DNA of 64,000 nt from Polytrichum commune (Eukaryota; Streptophyta; Polytrichopsida; Polytrichales; Polytrichaceae), in the NCBI GenBank assembly GCA_950295325.1, contig OX485805.1, forward strand, positions 49,870,758 to 49,934,757. The letters run 5' to 3'. This document shows, in pieces, positions 36,349 through 50,344 of this stretch; within the stretch, counting starts at the first letter, position 1; every line of letters begins with the position of its first letter. The translations under genes were made by a program, and so were the position numbers. Under the pieces are notes generated by a model. It was not told the DNA's origin. It saw nothing but the letters and a program-made list of their open reading frames with translations, and searched no databases.

Positions 36349-38020
36349 TGAGGGATGATGAAAAAACTTGGCTATTTGAAATAAGCTTCCCGCCATGATG
36401 GCCCCTTGGGTCACCAATGACAAATAAGAGTTATGTTGGTGGCTGAACCATGATACTTTTATGGTAGCTAGTAGGTCTTTAATGATTAGAAAATCCAATA
36501 TTTTGAGCACACAAATGTCCAATATTTTCTATACATGTGTCTTCTTCATGTTCATTCTTGGATGACCACAATACAAGCCTACCCATTCAATACACATAAA
36601 TGGATCCCCTTAGTAAAGGTCGGTTTCCATGTAGGGCCACTCACCCATTATTCTCATGGCACTCACTTAAATGTTAGGGGTTTTCATGTAAGAAGTGGCA
36701 CCACTACCCATTATTATGGTGTAATCACTTATATCATGCCCACAATACAACTAGTTGTTGGTCTTCCAAAGTAGGAGGAGTCCCTCTTGATGGGGGAAAG
36801 TGCACTTCTTTTCAAAATTTATTGCTACTAGTAAAGGATTCCTCGTCCTTCTCACGGTATCCTCATTGGATGTCACGTACTGCAATTCCACCAGTACACA
36901 AGTCTCTCTATTGGTCTTTTGCATTATTCGTTCGTGAAAGAAAGAAACATAACACAATAACTCCTATCAAAATGAAAACTCTTCCACTGGTGTCGACCAA
37001 TCGCTAGTCTCTATTGTGACCATAATATTACTGGCTTTAGGCCCTCAACATACAAAATCCTAAGAATTTATGCTTCCCAACATGTGGGCAACAACTCACC
37101 CCCCCCCCCCAAAAAAAACACAATAATAATAATAATAATAAATCAAAAATTAAAACGCTTAGACTTGGAGATTCCCGTTAAGTTAGGGTTACATGTGGCG
37201 TGCACAAAGACTTTCCCACCTCCTTAGTAATGAAGACTCTCTTCATGGCAACAAACTAGGGTGGGGTTGTACCCTCTTACCGCCATGTGGAGGTCACATA
37301 ATTCTCGAACATAATGAATTGTTTGAGAGACCAAATAAACTCTTTGCTATTATGTTGACCATATTAATGAGGTTTGAAGAAGAAGTGACCGGAGTACACT
37401 CTAAACTCCGTAGTATCACACATGTGGCAACCAAAGTGCACGTGATATTACAGAGTCTTGTATTGGTAACATGGATGCGTGATATTATAGATTTAGTGTA
37501 GCATGTGACATTATGGAATAACACAAAGGAGATGTGAGGACGAATTGAATTCGTTCTCCCGTCACCTACACAGGTGTGGTCCACTCCACTTGGCTATCCT
37601 GGGCGATGTGGTGGACGCATGCACCAACATTCAACAAGTGGTAGAAGAAGAAGAAGAATAAGACACTTCACATGTTGACACATGGCGCAATGCGAGGGTG
37701 TGGGTTGAATTCTTTGGTGATATGAGGGAGAGAAAGGTGAAAATAAGGAGTGAGATTTGAACTACAAACATCCGTTCCCTAAGGTTTCCGGGTATTAGAG
37801 AGTGAGTGACATTATGGGGGTTGATATTACGGAGTTTAGGGTGTATATGGAAATTGACCTTGAAGACAACCAACGGAATCATGCTCACATATGTATGTTA
37901 CTAAATATGATACTTAGCATCACCAATTCTAATTGTCTTGCCAAAACTAATTGTAAACCGTAGTATAGTGTCACCAACACCAAATGTTAACCCAACATTA
38001 TTATATTGTCATTCCTTCTT

Positions 38021-38053
<33 letters not shown>

Positions 38054-41000
38054 GGGGGGGGGGTTATAGATTTACAGTGTTGCAACAACTGTCACTTACC
38101 AAGTGAATTTTCATCCAAATTTCAATCATCCGTGACAATATTTCATCACAAGTTGTTGACAAGAGAAGGTAGGGTTTTGGCCAATGGATGAACTCATCCA
38201 TCAACCGTGACAATATTTGATCACTTGTTCATAAGAAGCGTCATCCGAAAAGTTACCACAGTGACATTAAATACCACATGACACTCAACATCATATTTAG
38301 TGCGGTTTATCTGCCACCTTGCTAGTTTCCATCAAGTAGAGAGAAACATTTCATAATAAGGAAATGAACCGCCAACAACTCCATTCAGTTGGGTACCTTT
38401 TCACTATCAACCGGTAGTATAGGGTTATCTTGGACCTCACAACAATATATTTAGTACATGTACTAAAACAATTGAATCTCAATCTCGGGACTTGTGATTG
38501 TTGAGGTTTGCATGGGCATTGTCTTCTTATGAGACTTGATGTAAGATAAGGACTCTAATTCAATCACTGTCAATTAATCAAACATAAATAGTTTAGGTGT
38601 TGATCTAAACTAGACACACACAAAAAAAACACGTGTTTTAAGAAAATTGGACAATGTGCTCACCATTTTATCTACTATACCACACTCTACAATCAACATG
38701 ATTTTATATTTTACTTTTTACTTTGGGGGGGGCACCTATACGATCATTTAATAGGAAAGAGAATTTTCAATTTGTTAATGATAAGATAATCATGCGAGCT
38801 TCCAATATTATGTGGAAAATGGGATCAACCACTTTTTGGATTGTAGATTTGCTAATACAACTTGAGTTTTGTTGTGTAAATCTAATCGGTAGATGTTGGG
38901 AAAAAAATTAAAATGTTTACAATATTATTAATTTAAAATAATAAATAAATAAACATAAATAATGCATGGAAGCCCCATAAGCTCTTGCTCGTGGGACAAC
39001 GATGCTTAAAAATACATTTAATGTTCATACACAATTAACACCCCGACCTATGATGCTCCGACAATAGAGCTCAAGTTCAATACGAGGGGCCTCCTCCAAG
39101 AGAAATGTTAACTCCAAGATATGAAATTTAAATCCTAAGATGTGTATACAAATAGTCACCATTTCTACCAAAACTTTCATCCATACCCGTTGTTCAATAT
39201 CAGAAGAAAAAAAAAACAAGAATCAAGTGTTACATCCTCCTCTCCAGTTGCCACCCAATGATTGAAAGACAATTAATATGGGTCAATGATGAATAGTATG
39301 GACCATAATAAACTAAATATTTAGTGTTTGTAGTACTCCAAATAATGCTTGCCTCTCTACTTTTTTCAATTTTAACACTTGGAATGACAATTCACTGTGC
39401 AGGTTCTCTCACCTCAAAATTTGGGTGAACACCAAACGTTCTCCATTTTCTTGTGTTACGTTCTCATCCATTCTCCGACATGGTCACTTTTCTTTATGTT
39501 GGCCTTATGTTAAACAAAGTGAAATTGCCACTCATTTCTCAACCAATGAGAGGATATAGAAGGTGAGAGAACCTGCATAGTGAAGTTGGAATGGTCACTT
39601 GGAATGAAGGTGACCATGCCTAAAGGAAGAAACATAACATTACCGTGTCTATATCTAATACCTTCCATATTCTCATGTTATTAGTTTTCTTCATTTTAAA
39701 TTTTTTGGCTTTTGTTAAAAAAAACACTACATCCATGTCTAAGTATGTTTTGCACTATGTCCTATGACCCGAAGGGCGACATAGTAAAAATTAGCTAGAA
39801 TGGTGCGACTAGAGATATAGTGTAGTTTATTATTTTTCCTAAACTTTTGAATTTTTAGTTGTAATATATGATGGATAAAATATGTCATATTGGATTATAA
39901 CTAATAGAAGGCCTTATATAACATATTCAATTTAGGTTTTTAGATATAGTATGCCGTGTGGGATAAATTATCTTCTCGTTGATAATTTCTTGTTGACAAT
40001 CTATGTGTTGTTTGTGCTATTGAGTGTGATATGGCAACATTATTGAAACCTAAGTAATCATAAATTAAAATTTATGTTTATCAATACAAAACCAACTACC
40101 ATTTGGAACTCAATGAATTATGGTGCCACTCCTTGACAAGTTAGGCTTAGTTTTGGCACTCAAATTGTTAGAACTATCTCTATCTTTAACTTTTGAATTT
40201 CACTTTATTAATTTACTTCAATTCATTCTAATAAATCAAGCAGCTAAAAAAAAATACCCCCCTTCACGATTTGTAAGAACCCTTAAACCACCACCGATTA
40301 GATAATTAAGTAATCAAATTGTCTATCTAATTAGTCTAGCCATCAAAATACCCCCTACAATAATACCCCTCGGAGTCATCCCCCCCCCCCACCCCACCCC
40401 ACCCCATACCATGACGAAGGCTTTTGAAAGGTGATATATGGATTTTTCTCCGTCGTGGTCATCGAATGTCATCAAACCGCTGACCATGACCACGAGAAAC
40501 CCTAAACCATCCGTCTCTCACAACCCTTGGTCATGTGTGTAAAACAACCCTTATTACTTCAAACCCTTCTATGTAAGTCACCATCCAAGGAGATCTTCAG
40601 ACATAATCAATCAAGATCCTAGTGTTTCCAAGTCCAACCGGTTACACGTTGACGTCTTCCAGCATTTCTCCAATAATCTGAGGTATATTCCCGTAGATTC
40701 CAAAAAACAAATGGGTAATCTTTCGTGAAGCCTCGATTGAACTCCCACCGGTTTAATGCTCAGACTCAACCGGTTCCTCTGCAACTACTCCTCGAGGGTT
40801 GTTTACACCATGGACCATGAAGTCGTCCCAGGGCCCTGTGGCAGGGTTGGTCCTCCCCCGTTCATTGCTATTGCTTCCCGTGTAAAGGAAGTTGGTGCGA
40901 ATGTGAAGGAATATGAAGTTAAATGCACCTGCCACCGACATAAGTTAAATACTGCCGAAAGCCATGGATATATAGGATAGAGGAATTGATGTGCGTCAAT

Positions 41001-44000
41001 TAATTTATAGAGGCACCGGATTTCGATTCCCAAATTTAATACACAAGTTACTTTGCAGGCACACTCGAACACGTGTATTAATTGATCACCACTCTTACTC
41101 CTCCAAGCCAACACCTGCTGCAATGCAAATGATAGGCTCTCCGACATCCTCATATGTTACTTAGAGTAAAGGTGCCCATACCCGATTCCTTAAGAGATTT
41201 TGTGCCGGATTTGGAGAAGTATGAGGTGTTGCAAGTTTTTCCATGTAGGAAGATAGAAGTTAGGGGGATCGCAAAAATTCTGGCGGTTTTAATCCTTACA
41301 TTGAAATTACTGTGATTTTTTAAAGTCAAAAGTTGGTTTGAACATATTACTAATGTTTACAATTTGTCATGATTGCTTATTCTTTCTCATTTTTGCACTC
41401 AAAACCAGGGTATGTGTCGTGGCACTATTAGTTTTGGCATGTTCGGAATCCAGTCTCAGCATGATTGAAGTTAATCTCAGCTTCATCAAAATTCAGTCCC
41501 AACTTGATCGTAGTATTCTAGTACTCTATAGGTTGCGGATGGGGTTTAGATCGGGGATAAGCGTCTATGCTATACGTTTGGAGAGAGAAGATTATGCAAT
41601 GAATGGGGAGAACCGGCTGTTAGTTGCAGATGAATTGGTTGAGTTTGACAAATAATTGGTTGAAGTTCAAGGCTTCAGGATACTTACTAAAAATTTTAGA
41701 GGAATTTATAGGAATATCCCAATTCGATAAAGAAAACTACAAGACGTCACATGTAAGTGGTTGGTCTTGGAAACATCAGGATCTTGACCGATTATGGCCA
41801 AAAATCTCCCCGTGCACTGGAATTATGTTATCATATATGAGAGCACCTCTCATTCATTCAACATGAAAGCCCCAAAATAGTATGCAACCTAGATTTTATT
41901 TTATTTTATTTGCGTTGATTTGACACCATACTTAAGTTTATAGACCCCGAAGTAGTCTACACAAAGTCATGTATATGATACGTCCCTCCCTCCCATACAT
42001 GTAGCCTCATCCACTAAAGAAAATGAATTATAGCATTCAAGCATACCAACCCTCTTTTTTTTCCAAATTGTTAAGAAAGCCAAAGTGAAGTGCAAATCAT
42101 TGGAGTGGTGAAGCCACGTGTGGATGATATTACATATTTTCATCCAAAATTGTACAATTTTATTCATCTTTTATGATTTTTGGGGTTGCCTCTTACGAAT
42201 TCATAAATGACAAAGTGACGATAGATTGTATTCCTATCAAAAAATGGTTTCAAGCATACCTTTAGTCCTCCAAAATCATTAAAAATTAAATTAAACTTGC
42301 AATAGTATGCAACCAAGATGTTATTATTTTGGGTTGATTTTGACACTTGAATTATTTTTGAAGACCCCAACTCAATCTAGTCCAAGTCAAGTGATCTAAG
42401 CAGGCCACACTCGGGGGTTCACTCCCTCTTATATTTTGCATACATGTGCGTTCGGGACCTATTTATTGGAGGGGTTATTTGCCTTGCAAAAAATATTATA
42501 AGGTGATGGTATTTTACATGTAAAAAGCATGAAAATATTATATGTGATAGTATTTTACATGTGAACATGTTTCATTATTTTAAAATCCCCTATTTTAGAT
42601 GTACATTTTTTACAAAATTTATCTACAATGAATATATTGGACCCTATTTTTTATTGCACGTTGTTCTACGATTTTTGCCAGTGAACCCCCCGAGAGGCCA
42701 CAACTCTATAGGGGGTCAAGTTTTTAAGCTAGGTGGATACGAGGTACGCTTGTATGTGACAACCTCCTATCTCTTCACTCACATGTTCGTGAATCACCAA
42801 GGATGGGTTTGTGCGTTTACACTGAGGTCCAAGATCAAAGAAACTCCAAATTTTAAGTGATTTTCTTCATCAAGAGCAAAACTTTTCATAAAGTATAAAA
42901 GAATGAATTGGCAATGACGTGGCATCATTTATCTGCCAAATCTATGCGGTTGTCACTCATGAAATATTATGCTCTAGTTTGAGAAACCGGTTTCAAGCTT
43001 GGGTAGAACCTTGTGTTTGACAGTAAGATCCATTAAGGGGTGTATTGGGCCCAGTTTCTTGGACCTCACCCCTTTGAGTGTAAACCCACACTAAGAATGA
43101 TGGAAAACACCAATACATCCACTCCAAATCCTTTGACAAATTATCACCGATCAATTTGATCGGTTATTGTCTCATCTGATCAACAATTGCAAATCGCGAA
43201 GCTTGTCATTTCAAGTTTCAAATTAGAGTAGAGATGCACTCATTAGAGAAGGTTAAAAGTGAAGATGAACAACCACATAGGTCTTTCCATATGTGTTATG
43301 TGCTAAACCTAAAGTGCTTCATGTATTTTGAGCACATACCTAGTCCGATCACACCACGTAGGCACATCACCCTACCATGTAACATAGGAACTCTATTACA
43401 AGATATGGTTAAATGACTCATATTCACATCGGCAAAAACATCAATGTTCGTTCTTATCTTTTATATAATATAATTTCATTGTATGTTGTTCACTTTAAGG
43501 CTTGCTATATACCAATTCACAACAATTTATGATCAAGAAAAATGACCACACGAGGCCCACATACAAGTTCGGTTTGGGTTCGCAACACCTATTGAGGGAA
43601 TCTAATAATAAAAGCACCCCCCCCACCATAAGTTAGTTGTGATTCATCAAATTTAAGCTCACTAGACTAATTCAATGTCTTTGATTCCCAATTTAAGGGC
43701 TAATTCAGTCAAACATTGCAATCCCTAGGTCTACAATAATAATCATCGTTATTGCCCTTCCGCCTGTGTTATGATCATTCACCCCCCACATAAGTTTCCT
43801 TCAAGTCATACATTCTCTTTGATTTTGTTCACATAGTTGGCATGTTTTGGGGGTCCATAGAACGAGCGCCACGTAGCATCTAAGAGTGTAACTAGTTAGT
43901 CAATCAAAAACTCATCACGTGTGGAAATGTGAAATGTGTGTGAGTGGAAAGTACCCATCCTCAACAACAACTTTGCTTTTACAATATTTGCGGTGGAGTG

Positions 44001-45600
44001 GGCAAGTGTAAGGGGAGTCACCATTAAGGGCCGGTTCACACATGTCTCAAATCCTAAGTCCCAAGTCATTTGAGATCAATTTGTGCAACCTCACATGTTA
44101 AGAGCATGGAAGTTGGGACTCATGGACTCTTAGTATTGGGTGTGAAAATGTGTAGTTTGGGTCTTACACCCCTTATATCCCGATGGCCCATTATCCCATT
44201 AAAAACATAAACCGTTGTATAGCGAGATGATTTCTCAACCGTATTTCTTTTCCTTAGCATTGAAGACAAAGAGATTATACAAGGTTGAGGATGGCCCCAT
44301 ATCATGTTAAGAATTCTAGAAAGTCTAGTAGCTTTTCTAATAGAAAGTTTAGTAATATGCAAATTGTGAGCACTTGATGCTTAAATTTCAAAGACATCCG
44401 TGATGTTCAAGACCTGTACAAATATTGTTGTGTATTCATGCAAAAGCAACAAGTCATCCACCTACTTGACTTGGTTATTGGATGTAATTCGTGGATGAAA
44501 ACATGTAACAAGTTTTGATAACCAGTTTGTTCATGGGTGAGCAATCATTGTTAATAATTGAATCGCAAATCTTATGAATCCAAAATTTAGAGAACAAGGA
44601 AACGGAAAGGAAAAACCACCCATTTTTTTGTGATAACTTTCCGTTATTGCATTCATCACAAAATATTGACCCGGTAACATGTCACGTTTGTAAACATACT
44701 TGTAGGGGAGAGATGAGGTAAAATATTACTAGCTTGTTACTCTTTGACTATTAAGTGAATTTTCATGAGTGAATTCCTTCAAATTGCACTACCACACCGG
44801 ATTAAGAATGTTATGAATACCATCGTCATACTTTGAAGCTCCCAAATGTATGATTGTCACATATAGTGTTGGCTTTCTTTCAAGGTTCGTTTTGGATATA
44901 TGGTTGGACTCAAGGAGTTTACACTAGGGTTTGGGTTTGGATACAAGCCCAAATCCAAGTCATGAAATGTTGCAGGCATCATTTCATTTTTTCTTCATCA
45001 CTTTGCCGTCGAATCTCGACAATCCCCACTCAAGAAAAATGCTCCTAGTTTGAGAAACAGATCTTCAAACTTGAATCCAATCTTGGGTTGAATCAAAGTA
45101 AAGTCCATTAGGGGGATTCATGGAGGAATCATGTTTTGAACCCCCAAGCTTCTTGGAGTAGGACCCTAACGTAAACCCGCTCTTAACTTAACTTAGTTCA
45201 ATATCCACGTCATTTTGAAGTCCGTATTTGCTTATGCAATGTTCCGGTTGTTTGGCTTGCCATGTGAACACAAATTGGGTGTGTTATCCTTTTGGAGAAG
45301 ACGACACTTGTTTGTGGGCATCATACGACTACGGCATCATGAAACGGGCAATGTACCTCTAATTTTGTACATTGTTAGTTGAGTCTAAGATAAATGGCTT
45401 GAGGGACATTCATTTGGCACTTTGTGACGGCGGACCAACCACTAATTCCTAAATGACCGGTTGAGGCTACGGGAGGACACTTTTGGTTCTTGAAAAGGTA
45501 ATCCCATCATTTTCCCACTTACGAACTTATGACATTCCATAACATTATCGAGTACAAGGTTTTTGTTTTTTCTCTTAGAACGTTGGTAAAACTCCTTGAA
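36349..45600. other. Long intergenic stretch, no gene recognised
   Basis: No gene or element with clear ends. It holds a 12-base C run followed by A-rich sequence at 37099, an AAT microsatellite at about 37121-37142, a 30-T run joined to 11 G at 38023-38063, and a C-rich CCCCA tract at 40380-40406. Confidence 0.45.
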
Positions 45601-45617
45601 GTTTTTTTGGTTAAAAC

Positions 45618-45958
45618 CTCGGGGGGGGGGGGGCAGTGTGTTAAAAAATTAAGGATATAGGTGCGAACAACCACTATTTTATAGAGGGGTATTACTTTCA
45701 ATTTTTTATTTTTTTTCACATGCTATCATTATGTAAATTTCTACTTTGGGTTAATAGAAAATGGCTTGCATTACTTATAATTCCAAATTACCTATTATTC
45801 CATACCCTATAGTACTTTAAAGATGTCCAGTGCCATTTTTGATACCCTATATTACTCTTAAGTCCATTTATAATTTTTAGCCCCCATATTTTTAAAATAC
45901 CCTATCATTTGTTCGCACGTATATTGCTACTCCAACCAATGACTACCCCCCCCCCGAG
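45618..45958. mobile_element. 341-bp hAT-like MITE, copy 2
   Basis: Left end CTC followed by 13 G and CAGTGTG, right end ACTAC, 10 C and GAG in total, flanked by the perfect 8-bp direct repeat GTTAAAAC (45610-45617 and 45959-45966). It is nearly identical inside to 16935-17271 and differs mainly in the length of the terminal G run. Confidence 0.9.
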
Positions 45959-45966
45959 GTTAAAAC

Positions 45967-46990
45967 TCTATAACATTATACAACTCCTTGGTTGCATTTC
46001 GTGGGAACATGCACCACACAAGCATAATTCTCTTTCAATTCTAAAATTCCTTGTTTATGGGGAGTATGAAGGTCTTGTAATTTAAACTTTTTGACGAGTA
46101 GATGTAAATTATCATGTTCTTTTAATTGCAATTTTCTCTAAAAATAGACCTTCATGTAGCTACTTAATAATGTTATGTCATGAAACACAACAACTATCAA
46201 ATATCTTACATACCTCGTGTTCAAATAAAGAGAAACTAGATAACAAACAAGTTCTTGTGGACCCGCCATAGGAGATTTGACATTGTTGACCTTATCCTCA
46301 ACGGAGCCCGCTCTCCAAAAGGATGGAAGTACCCTTACCTTGACGCTTGGTAAAACATGATCAAGATAATGAAGAACATGCTCCCATCCATGTCGATGAC
46401 CTAGAGCATCGAAGTTATTTTATTTTATTAAATTAAATTTCTATTTTATGATAAGCAGGTATGAAATAAAGACTTTACTCTCTCCATCCATTTTTTTAAA
46501 AAAATGAAACATGCAATTAGCGCGACATGAATAGCAAATCCAACCCGTGCCCGTAGCCACTCCGATCCTTGTATTTATTGGAGCTTGTATGGAAATCTTA
46601 TTTGTTGTCAAAGTGAAGATTTTCCAAGTTATTGAATGATCATATAGGTCCCCCCCCCCCCCCCCATATATTTGTTATTGAGCATATAGTCCAATTTCAA
46701 CACACGTCATTTTAGTGTCATGTCATAGATCCACACCCAACCATTCATCATTCAAATATATGTGTGTGTTTAAGATGAGGTATCGAATTAGACAAGTCTA
46801 CCTTTGTGCAAATAAGATACCCTTGTTGGTCATATATTTGTGGTGTCCATTAGGTGTCTACCAAATAAAGAAGATGATAGCACATTCAGATGGCCAGGGC
46901 TAGACACTCACGTCTTTGAGTCCCCCCCCTCCCACCACCACCACCACCATTGTTTATCAAGGTAAAGGGGGGGGGGGGGTCTAGTAAAAA
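45967..46990. other. Intergenic DNA with homopolymer runs
   Basis: No gene. Contains C16 at 46650-46665, a CCA microsatellite at about 46934-46949 and G13 at 46967-46979. Confidence 0.5.
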
Positions 46991-46994
46991 CATG

Positions 46995-47150
46995 ACCTCC
47001 ATGTGGAGCGGAGACAAATTGTTTATTAACTCTAGTGGCAAGCTTGTATGAAAGTAATTGCTTCTAGCAAATCCTCTACCAATGCAACATAGTAACTACA
47101 AATAAAATAGAGCCAAACAAAGTAAAATACAACCATCACAACTATTCCCA
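46995..47150 (+). repeat. Dispersed repeat, copy A of a pair
   Basis: Aligns in direct orientation with 61355-61510 over about 150 bp, sharing TTTATTAACTCTAGTGGCAA and GCTTGTATGAAAGTAATTGC nearly exactly. Confidence 0.75.
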
Positions 47151-47214
47151 ACTACACCTTGTATTGTAGTTTTGCAAGTAAGATATGTGGATGTAGTTAT
47201 GGTTATTGGAAGTG

Positions 47215-47392
47215 CATGTTTGTCTATTTCTTAAATGGATACATAGGTCCTCCCAATTGTTTTCACTATTGAGTGTAGAGTACTTATTAACATTTGAAGA
47301 CATAGTCCAATCTTTTCTAAACACGTGTCTTTATGATGTTTGCTCTTTGATCCTTACTAAACCACATACAAATCAAACATACAAATCGAGCC
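47215..47392 (+). repeat. Dispersed repeat, copy B
   Basis: Counterpart of 35915-36085, with the same order of shared words and scattered substitutions. Confidence 0.6.
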
Positions 47393-47974
47393 CCTTTAGA
47401 TCCATCTACCTTATTTGTCAACAATGCACATTTTCCCTCCTTATCTCTCAAAAATAGAAGCAAAGAAAGTAAATCACAAACAACAGCCACCAAAACAAAT
47501 GGATGTGGGATGTAATGAATTCCTCAAACGGGTGAAGCAATTCACGTGCCCAAGCATTCAAGTAGTATGTCCATTTTGCAATAAAATAAAATAAAATAGG
47601 TAAACACCGTGAAGGAATGGAGACAACCCGACCTATGCATCTTATTCCCAAGGACAAGTCCCTTGTAGGTTCCCACATGGTTGATTGAAAATATCTAGTT
47701 CACATGGATACATGCATACGATTGGGTAAACCCTAATCATAGGATGCCATGAACATCAAGTGCTAGGACAGTCACCCATCCTAGCACTATTCCGACCTCA
47801 AGTGGCTTAGCCTCAAAATTCCTATGGCATTCCGACTAAGACATTAGGTTTAAGCTATCATAGCACTATTGCACCAAATATCGTATCTAGTGTCAGTTAC
47901 TATTTGGAATTACTCTATGCTATGATTATATATATGCAAACAAGATGTCTAATTGATAGTTTGGACAACACATA

Positions 47975-48916
47975 CCGTACGTTAAGGGCAGCTTCGGCGC
48001 TCTCTTGCCGAATAATTATTAAAAGTAAAAAAATAGTGTTCGGCACCTAGAAATAGTACATTCATATTTTCGGCAATTTTCTCTTTTAATTTTTAAAATT
48101 CATTTTTAATTCATTTTTAATTTTCTATTTAAGCTTATATCTTGTACATCTCTCTTGCATTGAATGACAAGTAAGATGTGAGTGAAGAGTAGAGAATGCT
48201 CTGTGCTTTATGCAAGTAGAGTGGAGTTGTGTTCAACAATGCATATGGGATATGTAAACTTTGAGGTGAAGCACCGAGTTAGACTTCATTTTTATAACTC
48301 GCATAACATTTGCATAGAGTCTTCAAATGACATAAAATTTGTTGGAGGTGAAAGATTACTTGATTTCTAAACTTTTCTTAGACCAACAAAATTCCAAAAA
48401 AGTTGATCTTCTATGCACAAATGAGCTCCGAAAAACTATTATGAACGCATTTTAATTTTTTGATCTTTACACGGCTGCAATGTTTTGTCCATATCTTTTG
48501 CATAAAGACTTATTTTGACACAAAACTTGTTGGAGGTGGAAGAAGGATTGATTTCTCAACTTTTGTTAGTTGGACAAAATTCTATAAAACTTCATCTTCT
48601 ATGCTCAATTGGACTCCAAAAATTTGTGTACAACACATTTGAAAAGCCTCACCTAGAGTCTTGCTACTTCTTAACCCATATTCTTTGTGGACTAATGTAA
48701 GTGAGCTTGATTACAAAAGGAGCACCTTCTCTATTTCAAAATTCACATATGCTTCCACTGTAAGTAAAACTCTAGTGAGAAGTAAAAATTTCTTACTTTT
48801 CGGCAATTTTGAAAAATAATTAATTTTATATTCGGCAAAAAATGTCAATAATTTTCCAAAGTTTTTGGCATCTATTTTTAGAATTATTTTGTGCCGAACC
48901 TGCCCTTAATGTACGG
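47975..48916. mobile_element. TA-flanked TIR element, copy 2
   Basis: Inverted ends CCGTACGTTAAGGGCAG and its near complement CTGCCCTTAATGTACGG, with TA on both sides (47973-47974 and 48917-48918). The body matches copy 1 almost throughout, including the two internal half-repeats. It lies about 140 bp upstream of the LINE. Confidence 0.85.
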
Positions 48917-49111
48917 TATTCTAAGGGCATAATTCCATGTCCGAGTCATTCTAGGAGTTGATGTCGGTGAAGCCTTGGACGTGATCTCCTCACCCTTTAT
49001 TGGCCAAACACTTTCATGGGGAGTTGTGAGGCAGTAATTTTGTCTTGTCATCTAACATGCAATCAAAATACACACTATATACTATCTATATCATATAACA
49101 TATATCAACCT

Positions 49112-50248
49112 AACCATAGAAAAGGCACCACCAATACATACATCATAAATAACCACACACACAACACAAACACCACCCAACATACCATCCATCACAATCT
49201 AAACCCCCCAATACCCCCTATAAACAACACAACTCATATAGGTAACTTCTATTTCATAACACACACACACCACAAAAAACCCAAGATTAAAACCATAACG
49301 TATTACACTTGGAACAACTCCACACTCATACTCCTACACGGAGACATTGAAATAAATCCGGGGCCGCTATCAACCATACTCAAAAACCTTCCCAAAGACT
49401 TCACACAAAGACAAAAACAATATTTTATACCAAATAACCTAACACCCATACCTCACTACGCCCACCTTAAAAAGCTATTTGAACCCCACTTAAACAAAAA
49501 CACCCCCAACTCCCAAAACACCTACATAGTATATGCATGGACGATCCACAACAACCCAACACAACCCACAACAAACCACAACAACACAACCCACACAAAC
49601 ATCCCCATCAATATGTCAATATATATAGGCAATCTCTACTACATAACACACACTCACCACAAAAAACAAAAAATTAAAACCATAGCATATTACACTTGGA
49701 ATAACTCTACACTCATACTCTTACACGGAGACATTGAACTAAACCCGGGACCGCTCTCAACCATCCTCAAAAACCTTCCCAAAGAATACACACAACGACA
49801 AAAATAATACTTTATACCAAAAACCCTAACACTCAAACCTCAACATGTTCACCTTGAAAAATTATTTGAACCCCACTTAAAGAACAACACCCCCGACTCC
49901 CAAGAATTAACACACCTAAAAAACCACTCCTCACTCCTCTCAAACTACCCCACTCACCACCAAATATATGCCCTTATCATAACATATAGCCCACTACCAC
50001 AAATATGTAATCAAAAAATGACTAACAAACTTGATCCAAGATTCTTGACCATCCTAAGACGACTACAAAAAATGCCAATTAATACGCATTCACACACATC
50101 CCATGAAACCAACATACATACTCCAACAATAACCGCCATACCACAAGCTTACTCCATCATCAATGACAAAATCGCTAAGGGAATATCCGCAACCGCAGCA
50201 ACCCTACAAAATGAAATACACCACCTCCCGAACAAAATAATACAATAA
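49112..50248 (+). pseudogene. LINE N-terminal region with two 2A-like peptides
   Basis: The frame contains LILLHGDIEINPGP (GDIEINPGP at 49340-49366) and LILLHGDIELNPGP (GDIELNPGP at 49727-49753). Both satisfy the 2A consensus D-x-E-x-N-P-G-P, which makes the ribosome release the upstream peptide at the Gly/Pro bond and continue. Each motif sits in a repeated module starting near IGN.Y.ITHTHHKK and continuing LSTILKNLPK...TQRQK; the period is 387 bp (129 codons), so the duplication is in frame. The second module ends at a TAA (49806-49808) where the first has CAA. The frame reopens to a second TAA at 50246. An ATG at 49016 opens the frame but may lie in flanking DNA; no other early in-frame ATG is obvious. 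The remainder is Asn/Thr/His/Pro-rich and matches no domain I know. Confidence 0.75.
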
Positions 50249-50344
50249 CTAACTAAATGTACCCAAAAAATAACAGGATACCAACCTAACACACATAGAC
50301 CTAACTATGATATCCCACACACCCACAATAGTCCAAGCAACCCA

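Noticed and set aside
37121-37142. AAT tandem repeat as a possible array of biological interest
   Set aside because: Ordinary microsatellite, as are the GA, CT, CCA, ATT and CTT tracts elsewhere.
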